Assembly: GCA_007695365.1 (NCBI GenBank)
Contig: REDV01000059.1
Location: 1-64,000, forward strand
Reading direction: 5' to 3'
From: Cryomorphaceae bacterium
GTDB taxonomy: Bacteria > Bacteroidota > Bacteroidia > Flavobacteriales_D > SKUL01
DNA: 64,000 nucleotides
In this document: one piece after another, positions 16,669-25,936 of the stretch
How positions within the stretch are numbered: position 1 is the stretch's first letter
Layout: each line of letters begins with the position of its first letter
Position numbers and translations under genes: made by a program
Notes under the pieces: model-generated
Told to the model about the DNA's origin: nothing
The model's input: only the letters and a program-made list of their open reading frames with translations
Databases searched by the model: none

Positions 16669-17364
16669 TCAGCCTTCCGCTGCCCCTGCTGCTACATCTT
16701 CTATTTCTACCTCTTCCTGTGGAAGTGCGATGTCAATGCGCGGCCCGAGAAATTTTGGCTGTGTATTCAGGATGTGCACATCGAGCCACATGCGGGTTCG
16801 GGCAAATTTCTCGCGAAGATTGGTTTTGAGTCCGTAGCTGGCATCTACATCCCTGGCATTGAAACCAATGGCATCTACTCCAATGTGGCGGGCAATGTAC
16901 AGCGCCCGCTCATTGTGAAATCGCTGCGATACCACAATCACGTTGGTTTCACCAAATACCTCCTTGCAGCGAACCATTGAATCGAAGGTGCGGAAACCGG
17001 CATAATCCAGAAAAATCCTCTCAGCAGGAACGCCCATTTTCACCAGGTCGCGTTTGATGGTAGTGGGTTCGTCGTATTCCTTCACGGAGTTATCTCCACT
17101 AATCAGCAAAAACTCAACTTTTCCCGATTGATAAAGGGTCGCAGCGGCTTCCAGACGATGCCTATAGTAGAGATTCACTCCGCCCGAAACACGGTATTTG
17201 GCCGTTCCAAGCACAACTGCCAGCTTGCGAGCCGGAACCTCATCCGGAGTATTGAAGCACCGCACACACTCATGCGAAACCCGTAAATCTATCAATGCAA
17301 TCAGCATCAAGGTTATCAGAACGACCTCTCCAATAGCCCATATGACGCTTTTGACTTTCTTCAT
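16669..17364 (-). CDS. SanA/YdcF-family (DUF218) envelope protein
   Basis: About 231 residues from the ATG at 17364, which begins a basic start and membrane helix (MKKVKSVIWAIGEVVLITLMLIALIDL). The DUF218 domain follows: KLAVVLGTAKYRVSGGVNLYYRHRLEAAATLYQSGKVEFLLISGDN, then DEPTTIKRDLVKMGVPAERIFLDYAGFRTFDSMVR and VSQRFHNERALYIARHIGVDAIGF. These match SanA, a protein linked in E. coli to the permeability barrier against vancomycin at high temperature. The biochemical reaction is not known. The upstream 41 codons of open frame lack a plausible start and are excluded. Confidence 0.87.
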   Translation of the reverse strand: MKKVKSVIWAIGEVVLITLMLIALIDLRVSHECVRCFNTPDEVPARKLAVVLGTAKYRVSGGVNLYYRHRLEAAATLYQSGKVEFLLISGDNSVKEYDEPTTIKRDLVKMGVPAERIFLDYAGFRTFDSMVRCKEVFGETNVIVVSQRFHNERALYIARHIGVDAIGFNARDVDASYGLKTNLREKFARTRMWLDVHILNTQPKFLGPRIDIALPQEEVEIEDVAAGAAEG

Positions 17365-17497
17365 TGAATGCGCAGTGCAGATTGCCGCAATATACAACGG
17401 CTGGCACGCACCTGTGAGGTATAATGCAACTATTTTTTTGATTTCAATTTGGTAATCACGACATTTACCCTTAACTTTTCCAGCCAATTACAGGCCC

Positions 17498-18634
17498 ATG
17501 ACCTCTCAGTACGCCCATACCATCGAGGCTCTATCCAGCAATGAGCGGCTTTTTACCATGCCCGTTGACAAAATTATGGCTGACCTTGGTAAACATCTGG
17601 CGGAGTGTTTAGAAGTATCGCGCGTAAACATCTGGCTGTTTAATGACCCTGAAAACTCCATTGACTGCATTGGTCACTACGATGCCCGGACTGGAGAGTT
17701 TTCGAAAGGAGACCGATTGTTTATGGGCAATATCCCTTCCTACTACAAGCACCTCAAGTCAAACAAAGCAATTGTTATTGAAGATGTCGAAACGAGTCCT
17801 GTAACATCAGAAATCAGGGATGGATATTGTGCCGAGCACGGTGTTACGGCATTACTCGATGTACCCATCAGAATGCAGGGGCGCTTGCGTGGCGTGTTGT
17901 GCTATGAGCATACCCAAGGCCCCAGAAAATGGAAAGAAGGTGAGATAGAGTTTGCCTTGTCTGTAAATCAAGTGGTTTCGCTGGCCCTCGAAACAGTGAA
18001 GCGTCGCTCCATTCAACAAGAACTGATGGAAGTGCTCAAGGAAAAAGAGCTGTTGATGAAAGAAATGCACCACCGCATCAAAAACAACCTGAGCGTGCTG
18101 GTGAGTCTGCTGCGGATGCAGGGTCGGGATAGCGAAAACCCAGAAGTACAGAGTATTCTAAGCGAATGCGAAGGTCGCATCCACTCCATGGCGCGGGTGC
18201 ATGAGCAATTGTACCATTCAGGCAATTATATCAAGGTGCGGCTCGATGAATACCTCGCCAACCTGGTAAACGAGTTTAAAGATAGCATAGGTCGAATGGG
18301 CCAACACATTGAAATCAAATATGAACTCGAACCTTCATCCATAGAAACAGCGCGAGCCATAGACCTTGGGTTGATACTCATGGAAATCCTCAATAACGCA
18401 TTTAAGCATGCCTTTAGGCCAGGCGATACAGGGAACCAGATTCTGGTAACTCTGGAGTCGGCAGGTGATGAACTAAGGCTTACCATAGCCGACAACGGCG
18501 TGGGGTTTGACCCGCGTTCTGTTTCGGTAAAATCACTGGGCATATCGCTTATCGAAGACCTCTCCGAACAAATCAATGCTCGTCTGGAAGTTCAGTCGCA
18601 ATCCTCAGGAACCACCCATACGCTTTATATTTAG
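17498..18634 (+). CDS. GAF-domain sensor histidine kinase (HisKA_2 type)
   Basis: 378 residues, no membrane segment, so it senses a cytoplasmic signal. An N-terminal GAF domain (about 20-160; VSRVNIWLFNDPENSIDCIGHYD, LLDVPIRMQGRLRGVLCYEH) is followed by a HisKA_2 dimerisation domain with the phosphoacceptor His in KEMHHRIKNNLSVLVSLL (about 191). The ATPase domain has the N box EILNNAFKHAF, G1 box IADNGVGFD and G2 box SLGISLIEDLSEQ. No response regulator is next to it, so the partner is elsewhere. It is followed three bases later by the gamma-glutamyltranspeptidase gene, an unexplained pairing. Confidence 0.9.
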   Translation: MTSQYAHTIEALSSNERLFTMPVDKIMADLGKHLAECLEVSRVNIWLFNDPENSIDCIGHYDARTGEFSKGDRLFMGNIPSYYKHLKSNKAIVIEDVETSPVTSEIRDGYCAEHGVTALLDVPIRMQGRLRGVLCYEHTQGPRKWKEGEIEFALSVNQVVSLALETVKRRSIQQELMEVLKEKELLMKEMHHRIKNNLSVLVSLLRMQGRDSENPEVQSILSECEGRIHSMARVHEQLYHSGNYIKVRLDEYLANLVNEFKDSIGRMGQHIEIKYELEPSSIETARAIDLGLILMEILNNAFKHAFRPGDTGNQILVTLESAGDELRLTIADNGVGFDPRSVSVKSLGISLIEDLSEQINARLEVQSQSSGTTHTLYI

Positions 18635-18637
18635 CGC

Positions 18638-20344
18638 ATGCGATTGACCCGTGCCTTGTTGGTTTGCAGCGCACTTTTTTGGCTGGCCTGCGAATCACAC
18701 TTACAGCCTGAAAACCATGTTCAAAGCGGTGCTGTTTCCACTGCGCATCCCCTTGCCACCGAGGTAGGCATCGACATCCTGCGCAAAGGAGGAAATGCCT
18801 TTGACGCGGCTGTGGCCGCGCATTACGCGCTTGCGGTGGTATATCCCGTGGCCGGAAACATTGGAGGCGGTGGCTTTGCTGTTTTCAGCACGGAACAGGG
18901 CGAAATGCGTGCGTTGGATTTCCGTGAAACCGCACCGGCAGCCGCTCATCGCAACGCCTTCCTCGATTCTTCGGGAATCTTAATGGAAGGTGCATCCCTG
19001 TTGGGGCACCGGGCAGTAGGAGTGCCCGGCTCTGTGGCGGGTATGGAATTGTTGCACAATGAGTACGGCGTGCTTCCTTTCAAAGAGGTGATTCAGCCAG
19101 CCATTGATCTTGCCCGCGAGGGGTTTTTACTCACGCCTTTCGGCGCAGATCGACTCAATCGCGCCCATGACGATATAGCCCTTGCCAATAACCACCACCC
19201 ATGGCTTGTGCGTGATACGTCATGGCGCGAAGGAGAGCGTATCTATTTTAGTGATTTGGCCACCGTGCTTGAACGCATCCGCGAGCTTGGTCAGGCTGAT
19301 TTTTACGAAGGTGAAACCGCAAATTTGATGGTGCGTGAAATGCAGAACGGAGGCGGTTGGATGACCCATGAGGACTTGAAAAACTATCGTCCTGTATGGC
19401 GCGAGCCAGTATCATTCCGCTACCGAAACCACGATGTGTACAGCATGCCGCCCCCAAGCAGCGGAGGTATTGCATTGGCGCAGTTGCTGATGGGAGGGTT
19501 ACATTTTCCGTGGGACAGTCTTGGTCCGCACTCTGCCATGTCTATTCACCTCAAATCCGAACTGGCGCGCAGGGTGTATGCGGATCGTGCAACACATCTT
19601 GGCGACCCCGATTTTTATCCTGTTCCGGTGGATATGCTGCTCGATTCCCTGTATCTGAACGAACGGATGCGAAGTATTAACCCTGAGCGGGCCACCCCAT
19701 CTTCGGATATCAAGGAGGGAGAAGTTATGCGTATTGAGAGTTTTGAAACCACACACCTGTCTGTAATAGACAACCGCGGAAACGCAGTAGCCATCACTAC
19801 AACGCTCAACAGCTATTTCGGAAGTAAGGTTGTGGTAGAGGGAGGAGGGTTTTTTCTGAACAACGAAATGGACGATTTTAGCATACAGCCAGGAGTACCC
19901 AACCAGTTTGGGCTGGTTGGCGGCGACGCCAATGCCATTGAACCAGGCAAAAGAATGCTGAGCAGTATGAGTCCAACCATTGTTACGAAAAACGGAAAAG
20001 TGCGATGGGTGTTGGGCACACCGGGCGGCTCAACCATCATTACGAATGTGTACCAGGTCTTGCAGAATCTGATAGATCATGGAATGGATCTTCAGTCGGC
20101 TGTGAATGCCCCGAAAATGCATGCACAGTGGCTGCCAGATGAAATCATCCTGGAAAGAAGACTTGCGGATTCGGCTTTGATTCGGGAACTTGAAAAAACA
20201 GGACATCAGGTGCGCATCATTCAGCAAATAGGGCGTTTCAACGCCGTGGGGGTGAAGCCCAACGGGAAATTTGAAGCCGCGGCAGATACCTCCCGAACCG
20301 GTGATGCCACGGGTGTTGTATTCCGTTCGGAACACGGGTATTAA
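18638..20344 (+). CDS. ggt: Gamma-glutamyltranspeptidase, lipoprotein form
   Basis: 568 residues, full family length. GGT hydrolyses or transfers the gamma-glutamyl group of glutathione and related peptides in the periplasm, after self-cleavage into two subunits. The self-cleavage and catalytic Thr is in FETTHLSVID (Thr 371); the glycine-rich signature NIGGGGFAV and the later GSKVVVEGGGFFLNNEMDDF and LSSMSPTIV segments are all present. The N-terminus MRLTRALLVCSALFWLAC ends in a lipobox-like Cys, so it is probably a membrane lipoprotein. It starts three bases after the histidine kinase gene and likely shares its transcript. Confidence 0.93.
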   Translation: MRLTRALLVCSALFWLACESHLQPENHVQSGAVSTAHPLATEVGIDILRKGGNAFDAAVAAHYALAVVYPVAGNIGGGGFAVFSTEQGEMRALDFRETAPAAAHRNAFLDSSGILMEGASLLGHRAVGVPGSVAGMELLHNEYGVLPFKEVIQPAIDLAREGFLLTPFGADRLNRAHDDIALANNHHPWLVRDTSWREGERIYFSDLATVLERIRELGQADFYEGETANLMVREMQNGGGWMTHEDLKNYRPVWREPVSFRYRNHDVYSMPPPSSGGIALAQLLMGGLHFPWDSLGPHSAMSIHLKSELARRVYADRATHLGDPDFYPVPVDMLLDSLYLNERMRSINPERATPSSDIKEGEVMRIESFETTHLSVIDNRGNAVAITTTLNSYFGSKVVVEGGGFFLNNEMDDFSIQPGVPNQFGLVGGDANAIEPGKRMLSSMSPTIVTKNGKVRWVLGTPGGSTIITNVYQVLQNLIDHGMDLQSAVNAPKMHAQWLPDEIILERRLADSALIRELEKTGHQVRIIQQIGRFNAVGVKPNGKFEAAADTSRTGDATGVVFRSEHGY

Positions 20345-20369
20345 CGCAGCCTCTATCCGCTTAGGGGGG

Positions 20370-20780
20370 TTAAAACATCGCCTCCTCCAGAATTAGGTGG
20401 GCGAAAGAAATCATCCCAACCTTTTCGTCATTCTCGATGACCGGAGCTCTCCTAATGCCGGTTCGCACCATCAGACGCACCACGTAGCGAATATCCATGT
20501 CGGCCGGAACGGTAATCACCGGCTTGGTCATGATTTCGTAGATGTTTACTGAATCGGGCGATCGGTCAGGAAGCACCACTCCGCGGATGAGATCCTGCAC
20601 GGCTACAATACCGAATGCATCGTCAGCATGTCGCTTCTTCACAACGAGTACGTCCACTTTTTCGCGGCGCATCAAATCGGCGGCCTCGCGGGCGGTTGCC
20701 ATTCCGTCAATAAATACTACGCGTTTGGACATTACATCACGGGCGCGTGTAATCTTTTGGTTAGGGTCATTTGAGTACAT
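20370..20780 (-). CDS. CBS-domain pair protein
   Basis: About 136 residues from the ATG at 20780 (the TTG at 20786 is less likely). Two CBS motifs fill the protein: ARDVMSKRVVFIDGMATAREAADLMRREKVDVLVV with GIVAVQDLIRGVV, and YEIMTKPVITVPADMDIRYVVRLMVRTGIRRAPVI with GMISFAHLILEEA. CBS pairs bind adenine nucleotides and regulate attached or partner proteins. It is the last gene of an operon with a P-II-like protein and two DUF1538 membrane proteins, so it is likely a second nucleotide sensor of that membrane system (inference). Confidence 0.88.
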   Translation of the reverse strand: MYSNDPNQKITRARDVMSKRVVFIDGMATAREAADLMRREKVDVLVVKKRHADDAFGIVAVQDLIRGVVLPDRSPDSVNIYEIMTKPVITVPADMDIRYVVRLMVRTGIRRAPVIENDEKVGMISFAHLILEEAMF

Positions 20781-20801
20781 GGTCAACTAGTTTTATGAAT
20801 G

Positions 20802-21149
20802 CTACAAATACTGGTCGCGTGCCTGGTCTTTAAATTTGTCAATCTGATCGGCAATACCTACCACTTCATCCACGGGTAGTGTAAGTGCCATGCCTACACC
20901 TGGTTCGCGAATGTTACAATGCTTTTCGAAGGCTTCAAAAATGCGACGCACGCAATGCTCTTCCACCAGAAACAGCACCACATCGGTAGGCCCTTCAATG
21001 GTGAGGCCGAAAAAAGTTTTCCGGTCTTCGCCGCCAATACCGCGGCCGGGGATAATGGTGGCGCCGGTAGCACCGGCTTCTTTTGCTGTGTCAATGACCT
21101 TTTCGGTGAGGTCTTTTTTTACGGTAACAACGATGAGTTTAAAACGCAT
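20802..21149 (-). CDS. P-II-like regulatory protein
   Basis: 115 residues with the ferredoxin-like P-II pattern: KLIVVTVKKDLTEKVIDTAKEAGATGATIIPGRGIG, then GPTDVVLFLVEEHCVRRIFEAF and EPGVGMALTLPVDEVVGI. The long T-loop of GlnB/GlnK with its uridylylated Tyr is absent, so it belongs with P-II-like proteins that bind small molecules and control a dedicated membrane partner. It starts two bases after the DUF1538 gene stop, which ties it to that membrane protein. Ligand unknown. Confidence 0.85.
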   Translation of the reverse strand: MRFKLIVVTVKKDLTEKVIDTAKEAGATGATIIPGRGIGGEDRKTFFGLTIEGPTDVVLFLVEEHCVRRIFEAFEKHCNIREPGVGMALTLPVDEVVGIADQIDKFKDQARDQYL

Positions 21150-21151
21150 AG

Positions 21152-21910
21152 CTAATTGCTTTTAGGAGTTGTAGTTGATGTCCAATGTTTAAATTGAATG
21201 TATCCAAGTGTAGTAATAATCGGAAACATACAGGCCATGGCTATTAATCCAAAGCCATCAAGTGCGGGGTTTCTGCCCGGAATTGCTCCGGAAAGCCCCA
21301 GGCCAAGTGCAACGATAATCGGAACAGTTACCGTAGATGTGGTTACGCCTCCCGAGTCATAGGCCAGAGCAACAAGCCTTTTGGGGGTCACAATGGTTTG
21401 AAGAATAACAATCACATAGCCTCCCAGAATAAAATAATAGGCCGGAATGCCCACAGCAATTCGGAATGTTCCAAGTGCCATCGCTACTGCCACACCTGAA
21501 GCAACGGAAAGGCGAAGACCCCACCGACCGATGTGCCCGGCAGAAACCTGATTGGCTTTTATGGCCACAGCAATCAGGGATGGTTCAGCAACTGAGGTTG
21601 CGAAGCCAATGGTGGCAGCAAAAATGTAAATCCAGAAATAAGATTTCCAGGTTGCCTCCTCAGCGCGCTCTATACCAATAAAATCGGGTGCTGAGAGCTG
21701 TTGGGCCATCATTTCGCCCAGAGGAAAAAGGGCCTTTTCGAGTCCCACCAGAAAAAAGGTCAAACCCAGAACCACATACACACCCCCAATAAGCACGTTT
21801 TTAAGGTTGGGAAAAGGCTCTTTAAGCACAAAAAGCTGAAAAAACACCACCAACAAAGCAATGGGCGTTACATCCATCAGTGTATCCAGCAAACTGTTCA
21901 GAAAGTCCAT
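21152..21910 (-). CDS. DUF1538 integral membrane protein (second copy)
   Basis: About 252 residues from the ATG at 21910 with about seven hydrophobic segments. It shares diagnostic motifs with the gene upstream: GFATSVAEPSLIAVA, YYFILGGYVIVIL, LAYDSGGVTTSTVTVP and GRNPALDGFGLIA. The AEP and SGGVTTST loops are re-entrant or pore-like in appearance. DUF1538 proteins are uncharacterised, but their topology and the linked P-II-like gene suggest a transporter or channel whose two subunits form a heterodimer. The operon order is DUF1538, DUF1538, P-II-like, CBS. Confidence 0.85.
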   Translation of the reverse strand: MDFLNSLLDTLMDVTPIALLVVFFQLFVLKEPFPNLKNVLIGGVYVVLGLTFFLVGLEKALFPLGEMMAQQLSAPDFIGIERAEEATWKSYFWIYIFAATIGFATSVAEPSLIAVAIKANQVSAGHIGRWGLRLSVASGVAVAMALGTFRIAVGIPAYYFILGGYVIVILQTIVTPKRLVALAYDSGGVTTSTVTVPIIVALGLGLSGAIPGRNPALDGFGLIAMACMFPIITTLGYIQFKHWTSTTTPKSN

Positions 21911-21946
21911 GTGGTACAAATTAGTATGTGGAACAAAATGAACATC

Positions 21947-22711
21947 TCAGAACAAAATCAGCCCGTACAGCATAACAAACATCATAGGCGCAATTGAGGC
22001 GAAGGCAATCAATCCAAAACCATCTACCATAGGGCTTCTGCCGCGAATACTTGAGGCCAGGCCAACGCCAAGCGCCGTTACCAGCGGCACCGTGATGGTT
22101 GAGGTAGTCACGCCACCGGCGTCGTAAGCAATGCCAATAATTTCTTTGGGAGCTATCAGGGTAATCAGCATCACCAAAACGTAACCGCCTATAATCAGGT
22201 AGTAAATAGGCCAGCCTTTGAGGATCCGCAATACGCCAATCAAAATGGCAAAACCAACCGAGAGCGCAACTGAAAATCGCAAACCAAAGGCATAGGAACG
22301 CATCGCTTCATCAGTCGTTCCTATTAGCTTGGCCTCAGCAGCCACGCGCGCCGCCTCGTCGGCAACCGCAATCAATGCGGGCTCTGCAATGGTGGTTGCG
22401 AAACCCAGAAAAAATGAGAAAATCAGTAGCCAAAACAGGCTTCCTTTTCTAGTGAGCGCTACCGCCATCGCTTCGCCGATGGGAAACAACCCCATTTCCA
22501 AACCTTGTACAAACAACATCAGCCCCACAATAACGAGCAAGCTGCCGAAAATGACATTTCCTACTTCGGGCAGGGGTTGTTGGATGACCAGCAACTGAAA
22601 AACGGCAACCACAAGGATAATGGGTGCAAGATCCATCACCGATTGCCAAAGTTTCTGCCCGACAAACCGAATCAACCGAACCGATTGGGTGTATTTATGA
22701 GATATATTCAA
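21947..22711 (-). CDS. DUF1538 integral membrane protein (first copy)
   Basis: 254 residues if started at TTG 22711; the alternative ATG at 22636 would remove residues (FVGQKLWQSVMDLAP) that match the N-terminus of the second copy, so I keep the TTG. Motifs shared with the second copy are GFATTIAEPALIAVA, YYLIIGGYVLVML, IAYDAGGVTTSTITVP and GRSPMVDGFGLIA. A predicted -7 box (22744-22751) lies just upstream. It heads the four-gene operon. The paired paralogues resemble proteins with an internal duplication, a common design in secondary transporters; substrate unknown. Confidence 0.83.
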   Translation of the reverse strand: MNISHKYTQSVRLIRFVGQKLWQSVMDLAPIILVVAVFQLLVIQQPLPEVGNVIFGSLLVIVGLMLFVQGLEMGLFPIGEAMAVALTRKGSLFWLLIFSFFLGFATTIAEPALIAVADEAARVAAEAKLIGTTDEAMRSYAFGLRFSVALSVGFAILIGVLRILKGWPIYYLIIGGYVLVMLITLIAPKEIIGIAYDAGGVTTSTITVPLVTALGVGLASSIRGRSPMVDGFGLIAFASIAPMMFVMLYGLILF

Positions 22712-22743
22712 AGTGAATCGCGGTTGAGAAACAATGTTGCGGA

Positions 22744-22751
22744 CAAAGATA
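22744..22751 (-). promoter_or_regulatory. Predicted -7 box of the DUF1538/P-II operon
   Basis: TATCTTTG on the minus strand fits TAnnTTTG. Transcription would begin near 22737, leaving about 25 nt before the TTG start at 22711, which favours that start over the ATG at 22636. Confidence 0.4.
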
Positions 22752-22805
22752 GCATTGCACCTCGCTTCTGAGAAAAGGACTGAAATGGTAGGTGCAGCGA
22801 ATTAG

Positions 22806-23297
22806 TCACTCGGAGATTTGCTCGTCTTTGCAGGCCTCATAACGAGCGGCTACCTCAGCATCATCAAGCTCAAAATCTGGAAATTTATTAGCCTCCTTTA
22901 CAAAGGTGTTGGTGTAATCAATCAGTGCGTGGCAGTCGCCTTCGAGGGCGGCAATCACGCCAAGGTTCCAAAGGGCGCCGATATCTTTATGTTCGCGCCA
23001 CGCTTCGTCAAACATAGATTTTGAAACTTCAAGGTCTTTCGGATTTCCCCAATACGCAAAGCGAAGATAATAGGTCCAGCCGCGATGGTACAAAAACTCG
23101 CCTCTGGTACCGGCCACTTCAAGGTTGTTTAGTGAATCCAGCAGTTGCTGATTGAAAAGCACATCGCTGGTGTCAGTCGCTCCGCACGACGACCGGTACA
23201 AATGTGCAAAATCAGCATAATTCAAAGACCGGGAAGTACTCTGATGCACCAGCGACATCAAGCACGCAATAGCCGGAATTACAAACAATTTTTTCAC
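22806..23297 (-). CDS. Exported TPR-like protein of unknown function
   Basis: 163 residues. A signal peptide (MKKLFVIPAIACLMSLVHQSTS) precedes a helical protein with TPR-like pairs (GEFLYHRGWTYYLRFAYW, EVSKSMFDEAWREHKDIGALWNLGVIAALEGD). Four cysteines, including SSCGA and GDCHALI, might form disulphides after export. It is a single gene between the DUF1538 operon (same strand, downstream) and the divergent purK gene. No catalytic motif is visible, and I assign no function. Confidence 0.7.
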   Translation of the reverse strand: MKKLFVIPAIACLMSLVHQSTSRSLNYADFAHLYRSSCGATDTSDVLFNQQLLDSLNNLEVAGTRGEFLYHRGWTYYLRFAYWGNPKDLEVSKSMFDEAWREHKDIGALWNLGVIAALEGDCHALIDYTNTFVKEANKFPDFELDDAEVAARYEACKDEQISE

Positions 23298-23377
23298 AGA
23301 AGACGAAGGTACATTTTTGCTTTTAGGAGCGGATCATATACCGGAGGGCACATAACAAGGCTGTCGTTCTGTTTAGG

Positions 23378-23385
23378 TATCTTTG
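23378..23385 (+). promoter_or_regulatory. Predicted -7 box of purKE
   Basis: TATCTTTG matches TAnnTTTG and ends six bases before the purK ATG at 23392, which predicts a leaderless or nearly leaderless purKE message. No TTG is present at 17-23 nt upstream. Confidence 0.45.
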
Positions 23386-23391
23386 CCCACC

Positions 23392-24555
23392 ATGAAACCA
23401 GCCTACAATTCAGAATTCAAGCTTGGCGTGCTGGGCGGCGGACAGCTCGGGCGCATGCTTTTACAGGAAGCCATCAACCTGGATGTGCGTATGTTTTTTC
23501 TCGACCCCGACGCGAAAGCCCCGTGCCACCAGATTGGCCATGGTTTTACCCACGGCAGCTTTAACGACTACGACACCGTGATGGCATTTGGCAAGGACAA
23601 GGATGTTCTTACCATCGAGATAGAGCACGTAAACGCAAACGCACTCGAAGAGCTTGAGCAGCGCGGTGTTCGGGTTTATCCGCAGCCGGCTGTGGTAAGA
23701 CTGATTCAGGACAAGGGTTTGCAAAAGCAATTCTACGCCGACCACAACCTACCAACCGCACCCTTTGATTTGGTAGCGAACGCTGAAGAAGTCCTCGGCC
23801 GCGCCAACCAGTTTCCGATTGTTCAAAAACTGCGCACAGGTGGCTATGATGGCCGCGGAGTGCAGATACTGCGGAACGCCGAAGATAAACATTTGATGTT
23901 TGACGCGCCCTCTGTGCTTGAAGAACTTGTGGACTTTGAGCAGGAAATCTCTGTGATTGCCGCGCGAAATGAAGCCGGTGAAGTAAAGTGTTTTCCGGCA
24001 GTGGGGATGTCCTTTAACGAAGAAGCCAATCTGGTAGAATTTCTTTATGCCCCGGCGGATATCCCCGCAGCGTTGGAGCAGGAGGCGCAGTCTCTTGCCG
24101 CACGCGTTATCGAGGCCCTGGGTATGGTGGGCTTGCTGGCGTTAGAGATGTTCGTAACCCGCGACGGAAAGCTTCTGATTAACGAAATGGCACCTCGTCC
24201 GCATAACAGCGGTCACCATACGATTGAGGCCAATATCACCTCGCAATATGCCCAGCACCTCAGATCCATTTTGGGTATGCCTTTGGGCGATACAACGCTC
24301 CGCCAACCGGCGGTTATGCTCAACCTGCTGGGTGAAAAAGGCCACACCGGTCCTGTGCACTACGAGAACCTCAACGAAGTACTGGCCATGCCGGGTACCT
24401 TTGTGCACCTTTACGGAAAAACCACCACCAAGCCATTTCGCAAAATGGGCCATGTTACAGTGGTTGCCGAAAGTGCAGAAGAAGCCCGCAATCAAGCCAA
24501 AAAAATTCAACAACTCCTGCGAGTGGTGAGCAAAGTCGCCGTGAGCAGCCAATAA
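23392..24555 (+). CDS. purK: 5-(carboxyamino)imidazole ribonucleotide synthase
   Basis: About 387 residues from the ATG at 23392 (a TTG three codons earlier is possible). PurK uses ATP and bicarbonate to carboxylate AIR to N5-CAIR in purine synthesis. It is an ATP-grasp enzyme: the N-terminal [18 protein letters not shown] binds the substrate, [16 protein letters not shown] and [19 protein letters not shown] are ATP-grasp elements, and [17 protein letters not shown] is the C-terminal signature. purE follows eight bases later, giving the usual purKE pair. Confidence 0.96.
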   Translation: MKPAYNSEFKLGVLGGGQLGRMLLQEAINLDVRMFFLDPDAKAPCHQIGHGFTHGSFNDYDTVMAFGKDKDVLTIEIEHVNANALEELEQRGVRVYPQPAVVRLIQDKGLQKQFYADHNLPTAPFDLVANAEEVLGRANQFPIVQKLRTGGYDGRGVQILRNAEDKHLMFDAPSVLEELVDFEQEISVIAARNEAGEVKCFPAVGMSFNEEANLVEFLYAPADIPAALEQEAQSLAARVIEALGMVGLLALEMFVTRDGKLLINEMAPRPHNSGHHTIEANITSQYAQHLRSILGMPLGDTTLRQPAVMLNLLGEKGHTGPVHYENLNEVLAMPGTFVHLYGKTTTKPFRKMGHVTVVAESAEEARNQAKKIQQLLRVVSKVAVSSQ

Positions 24556-24563
24556 CGATAAAG

Positions 24564-25049
24564 ATGGTTGGAATCATTATGGGAAGCCAGTCGGACCTGC
24601 CTGTTATGCAAGAGGCAGCCGATGTTTTGAAATCACTGGGTGTGAAACACGAAATAACCGTGGTATCGGCGCACCGAACCCCGGAACGTATGTTTGAATA
24701 CGCTCAGCAGGCTTCAGGTCGCGGTATTCAGGTGATTATTGCGGGTGCTGGTGGCGCTGCCCATTTACCGGGCATGACAGCGAGCATTACCGCCCTGCCG
24801 GTGATTGGTGTTCCCATCAAATCGCGCAATTCCATTGATGGATGGGATTCTGTGCTTTCCATTTTGCAAATGCCCGCCGGTGTACCCGTAGCCACCGTGG
24901 CACTCAACGGAGGCCGCAACGCAGGAATTCTCGCCGCTCAAATTCTCGCCGCCTCGGATCAAGCACTGCTCAAACGCATCGAAGCGTTCAAAGAAGAGCT
25001 CAAGGAAAAGGTGCTTATATCGGCGCGAAACCTCGAGGGAAAGCAGTAG
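24564..25049 (+). CDS. purE: N5-carboxyaminoimidazole ribonucleotide mutase
   Basis: 161 residues, class I PurE size. The enzyme moves the carboxylate of N5-CAIR to give CAIR, right after PurK. The phosphate-binding loop [12 protein letters not shown], the segment [15 protein letters not shown] with its conserved AHRTP, and [17 protein letters not shown] are all intact, and the C-terminal part ends [16 protein letters not shown]. It lies eight bases after purK on the same strand and is surely co-transcribed. Confidence 0.97.
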   Translation: MVGIIMGSQSDLPVMQEAADVLKSLGVKHEITVVSAHRTPERMFEYAQQASGRGIQVIIAGAGGAAHLPGMTASITALPVIGVPIKSRNSIDGWDSVLSILQMPAGVPVATVALNGGRNAGILAAQILAASDQALLKRIEAFKEELKEKVLISARNLEGKQ

Positions 25050-25122
25050 TTGCAGGATTTCGAAAAAGTAACTTACCACAAAGCTTCATTTACAACAATG
25101 TTTGTACTTTGGTCGGTGAACC

Positions 25123-25935
25123 ATGAGAACACCTGTTGCCATTGTATTGCTGCTATTTCCCCTTTGGCTGAAGGCTGGAAATGAAAATCTTCCCGTTGGA
25201 GCGCGATCTTCTGCCATCGGACATGCTTCAGTGAATTTGCAGGATATTTGGGCTGCCCACCACAACCAGGCAGGTCTCGCCAACCTCGAAAAAATTGGTG
25301 GCGGAATCTATTACGAGAGCCGGTTCACGATGCGAGAGCTGAGTTTGAGAGGGGGACTTGCCGCACTTCCTACCGACATCGGAACCTTTGCCGTGAGTGT
25401 CACAACCTTTGGATACGAGCTTTACAACGAGTCTAAATTCGGACTTGCCTACGCCATGCCTCTGAGCGACAATCTCCGAATGGGGGTGCAACTCAACTAC
25501 CACCACACGCACATTGCTGAGGGCATTGGCAATCTGAGCCACTTTACCGGAGAAATTGGCCTACAGGCCGATATAACCGATGAGCTGAGCATTGGAGCAC
25601 ATGTTTTCAATCCTACCCTTACACAAATGGCAGAGTACAACAACGAGAGAATTCCAACTGCCATCAGACTGGGAGCCCAATATCAGTTCAACGAAAACTT
25701 TTTTTTGGCTGTTGAAGGCTTTCAAAACATCTACGATCGTCCCTCCATGCGCATCGGAATGGAATACCATGTGATTGAACAACTCTACCTGCGCGGTGGC
25801 GTGGGAACCACACCCACTCTGGCAAGTTTTGGTTTTGGCCTCAAACTCAAAAACCTGTTTATTGACCTGGCGAGCAGCTATCACAGTACGCTGGGTTTCA
25901 GCCCACAGGTTAGCCTTAGCTACAATATGTTCTGA
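25123..25935 (+). CDS. PorV/PorQ-like outer-membrane beta-barrel protein
   Basis: 270 residues. Signal peptide (MRTPVAIVLLLFPLWLKAG), then the N-terminal motif LPVGARSSAIGHASVNLQDIWAAHHNQAGLANL, typical of the PorV/UPF0164 barrel group, and alternating beta-strand sequence up to an aromatic C-terminus (SLSYNMF). PorV and PorQ serve the T9SS, but this shorter paralogue may have another role. A TACTTTGG sequence before the ATG is one base from a -7 box. The downstream gene starts one base after its stop, so the two barrels are made together. Confidence 0.7.
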   Translation: MRTPVAIVLLLFPLWLKAGNENLPVGARSSAIGHASVNLQDIWAAHHNQAGLANLEKIGGGIYYESRFTMRELSLRGGLAALPTDIGTFAVSVTTFGYELYNESKFGLAYAMPLSDNLRMGVQLNYHHTHIAEGIGNLSHFTGEIGLQADITDELSIGAHVFNPTLTQMAEYNNERIPTAIRLGAQYQFNENFFLAVEGFQNIYDRPSMRIGMEYHVIEQLYLRGGVGTTPTLASFGFGLKLKNLFIDLASSYHSTLGFSPQVSLSYNMF

Positions 25936-25936
25936 C

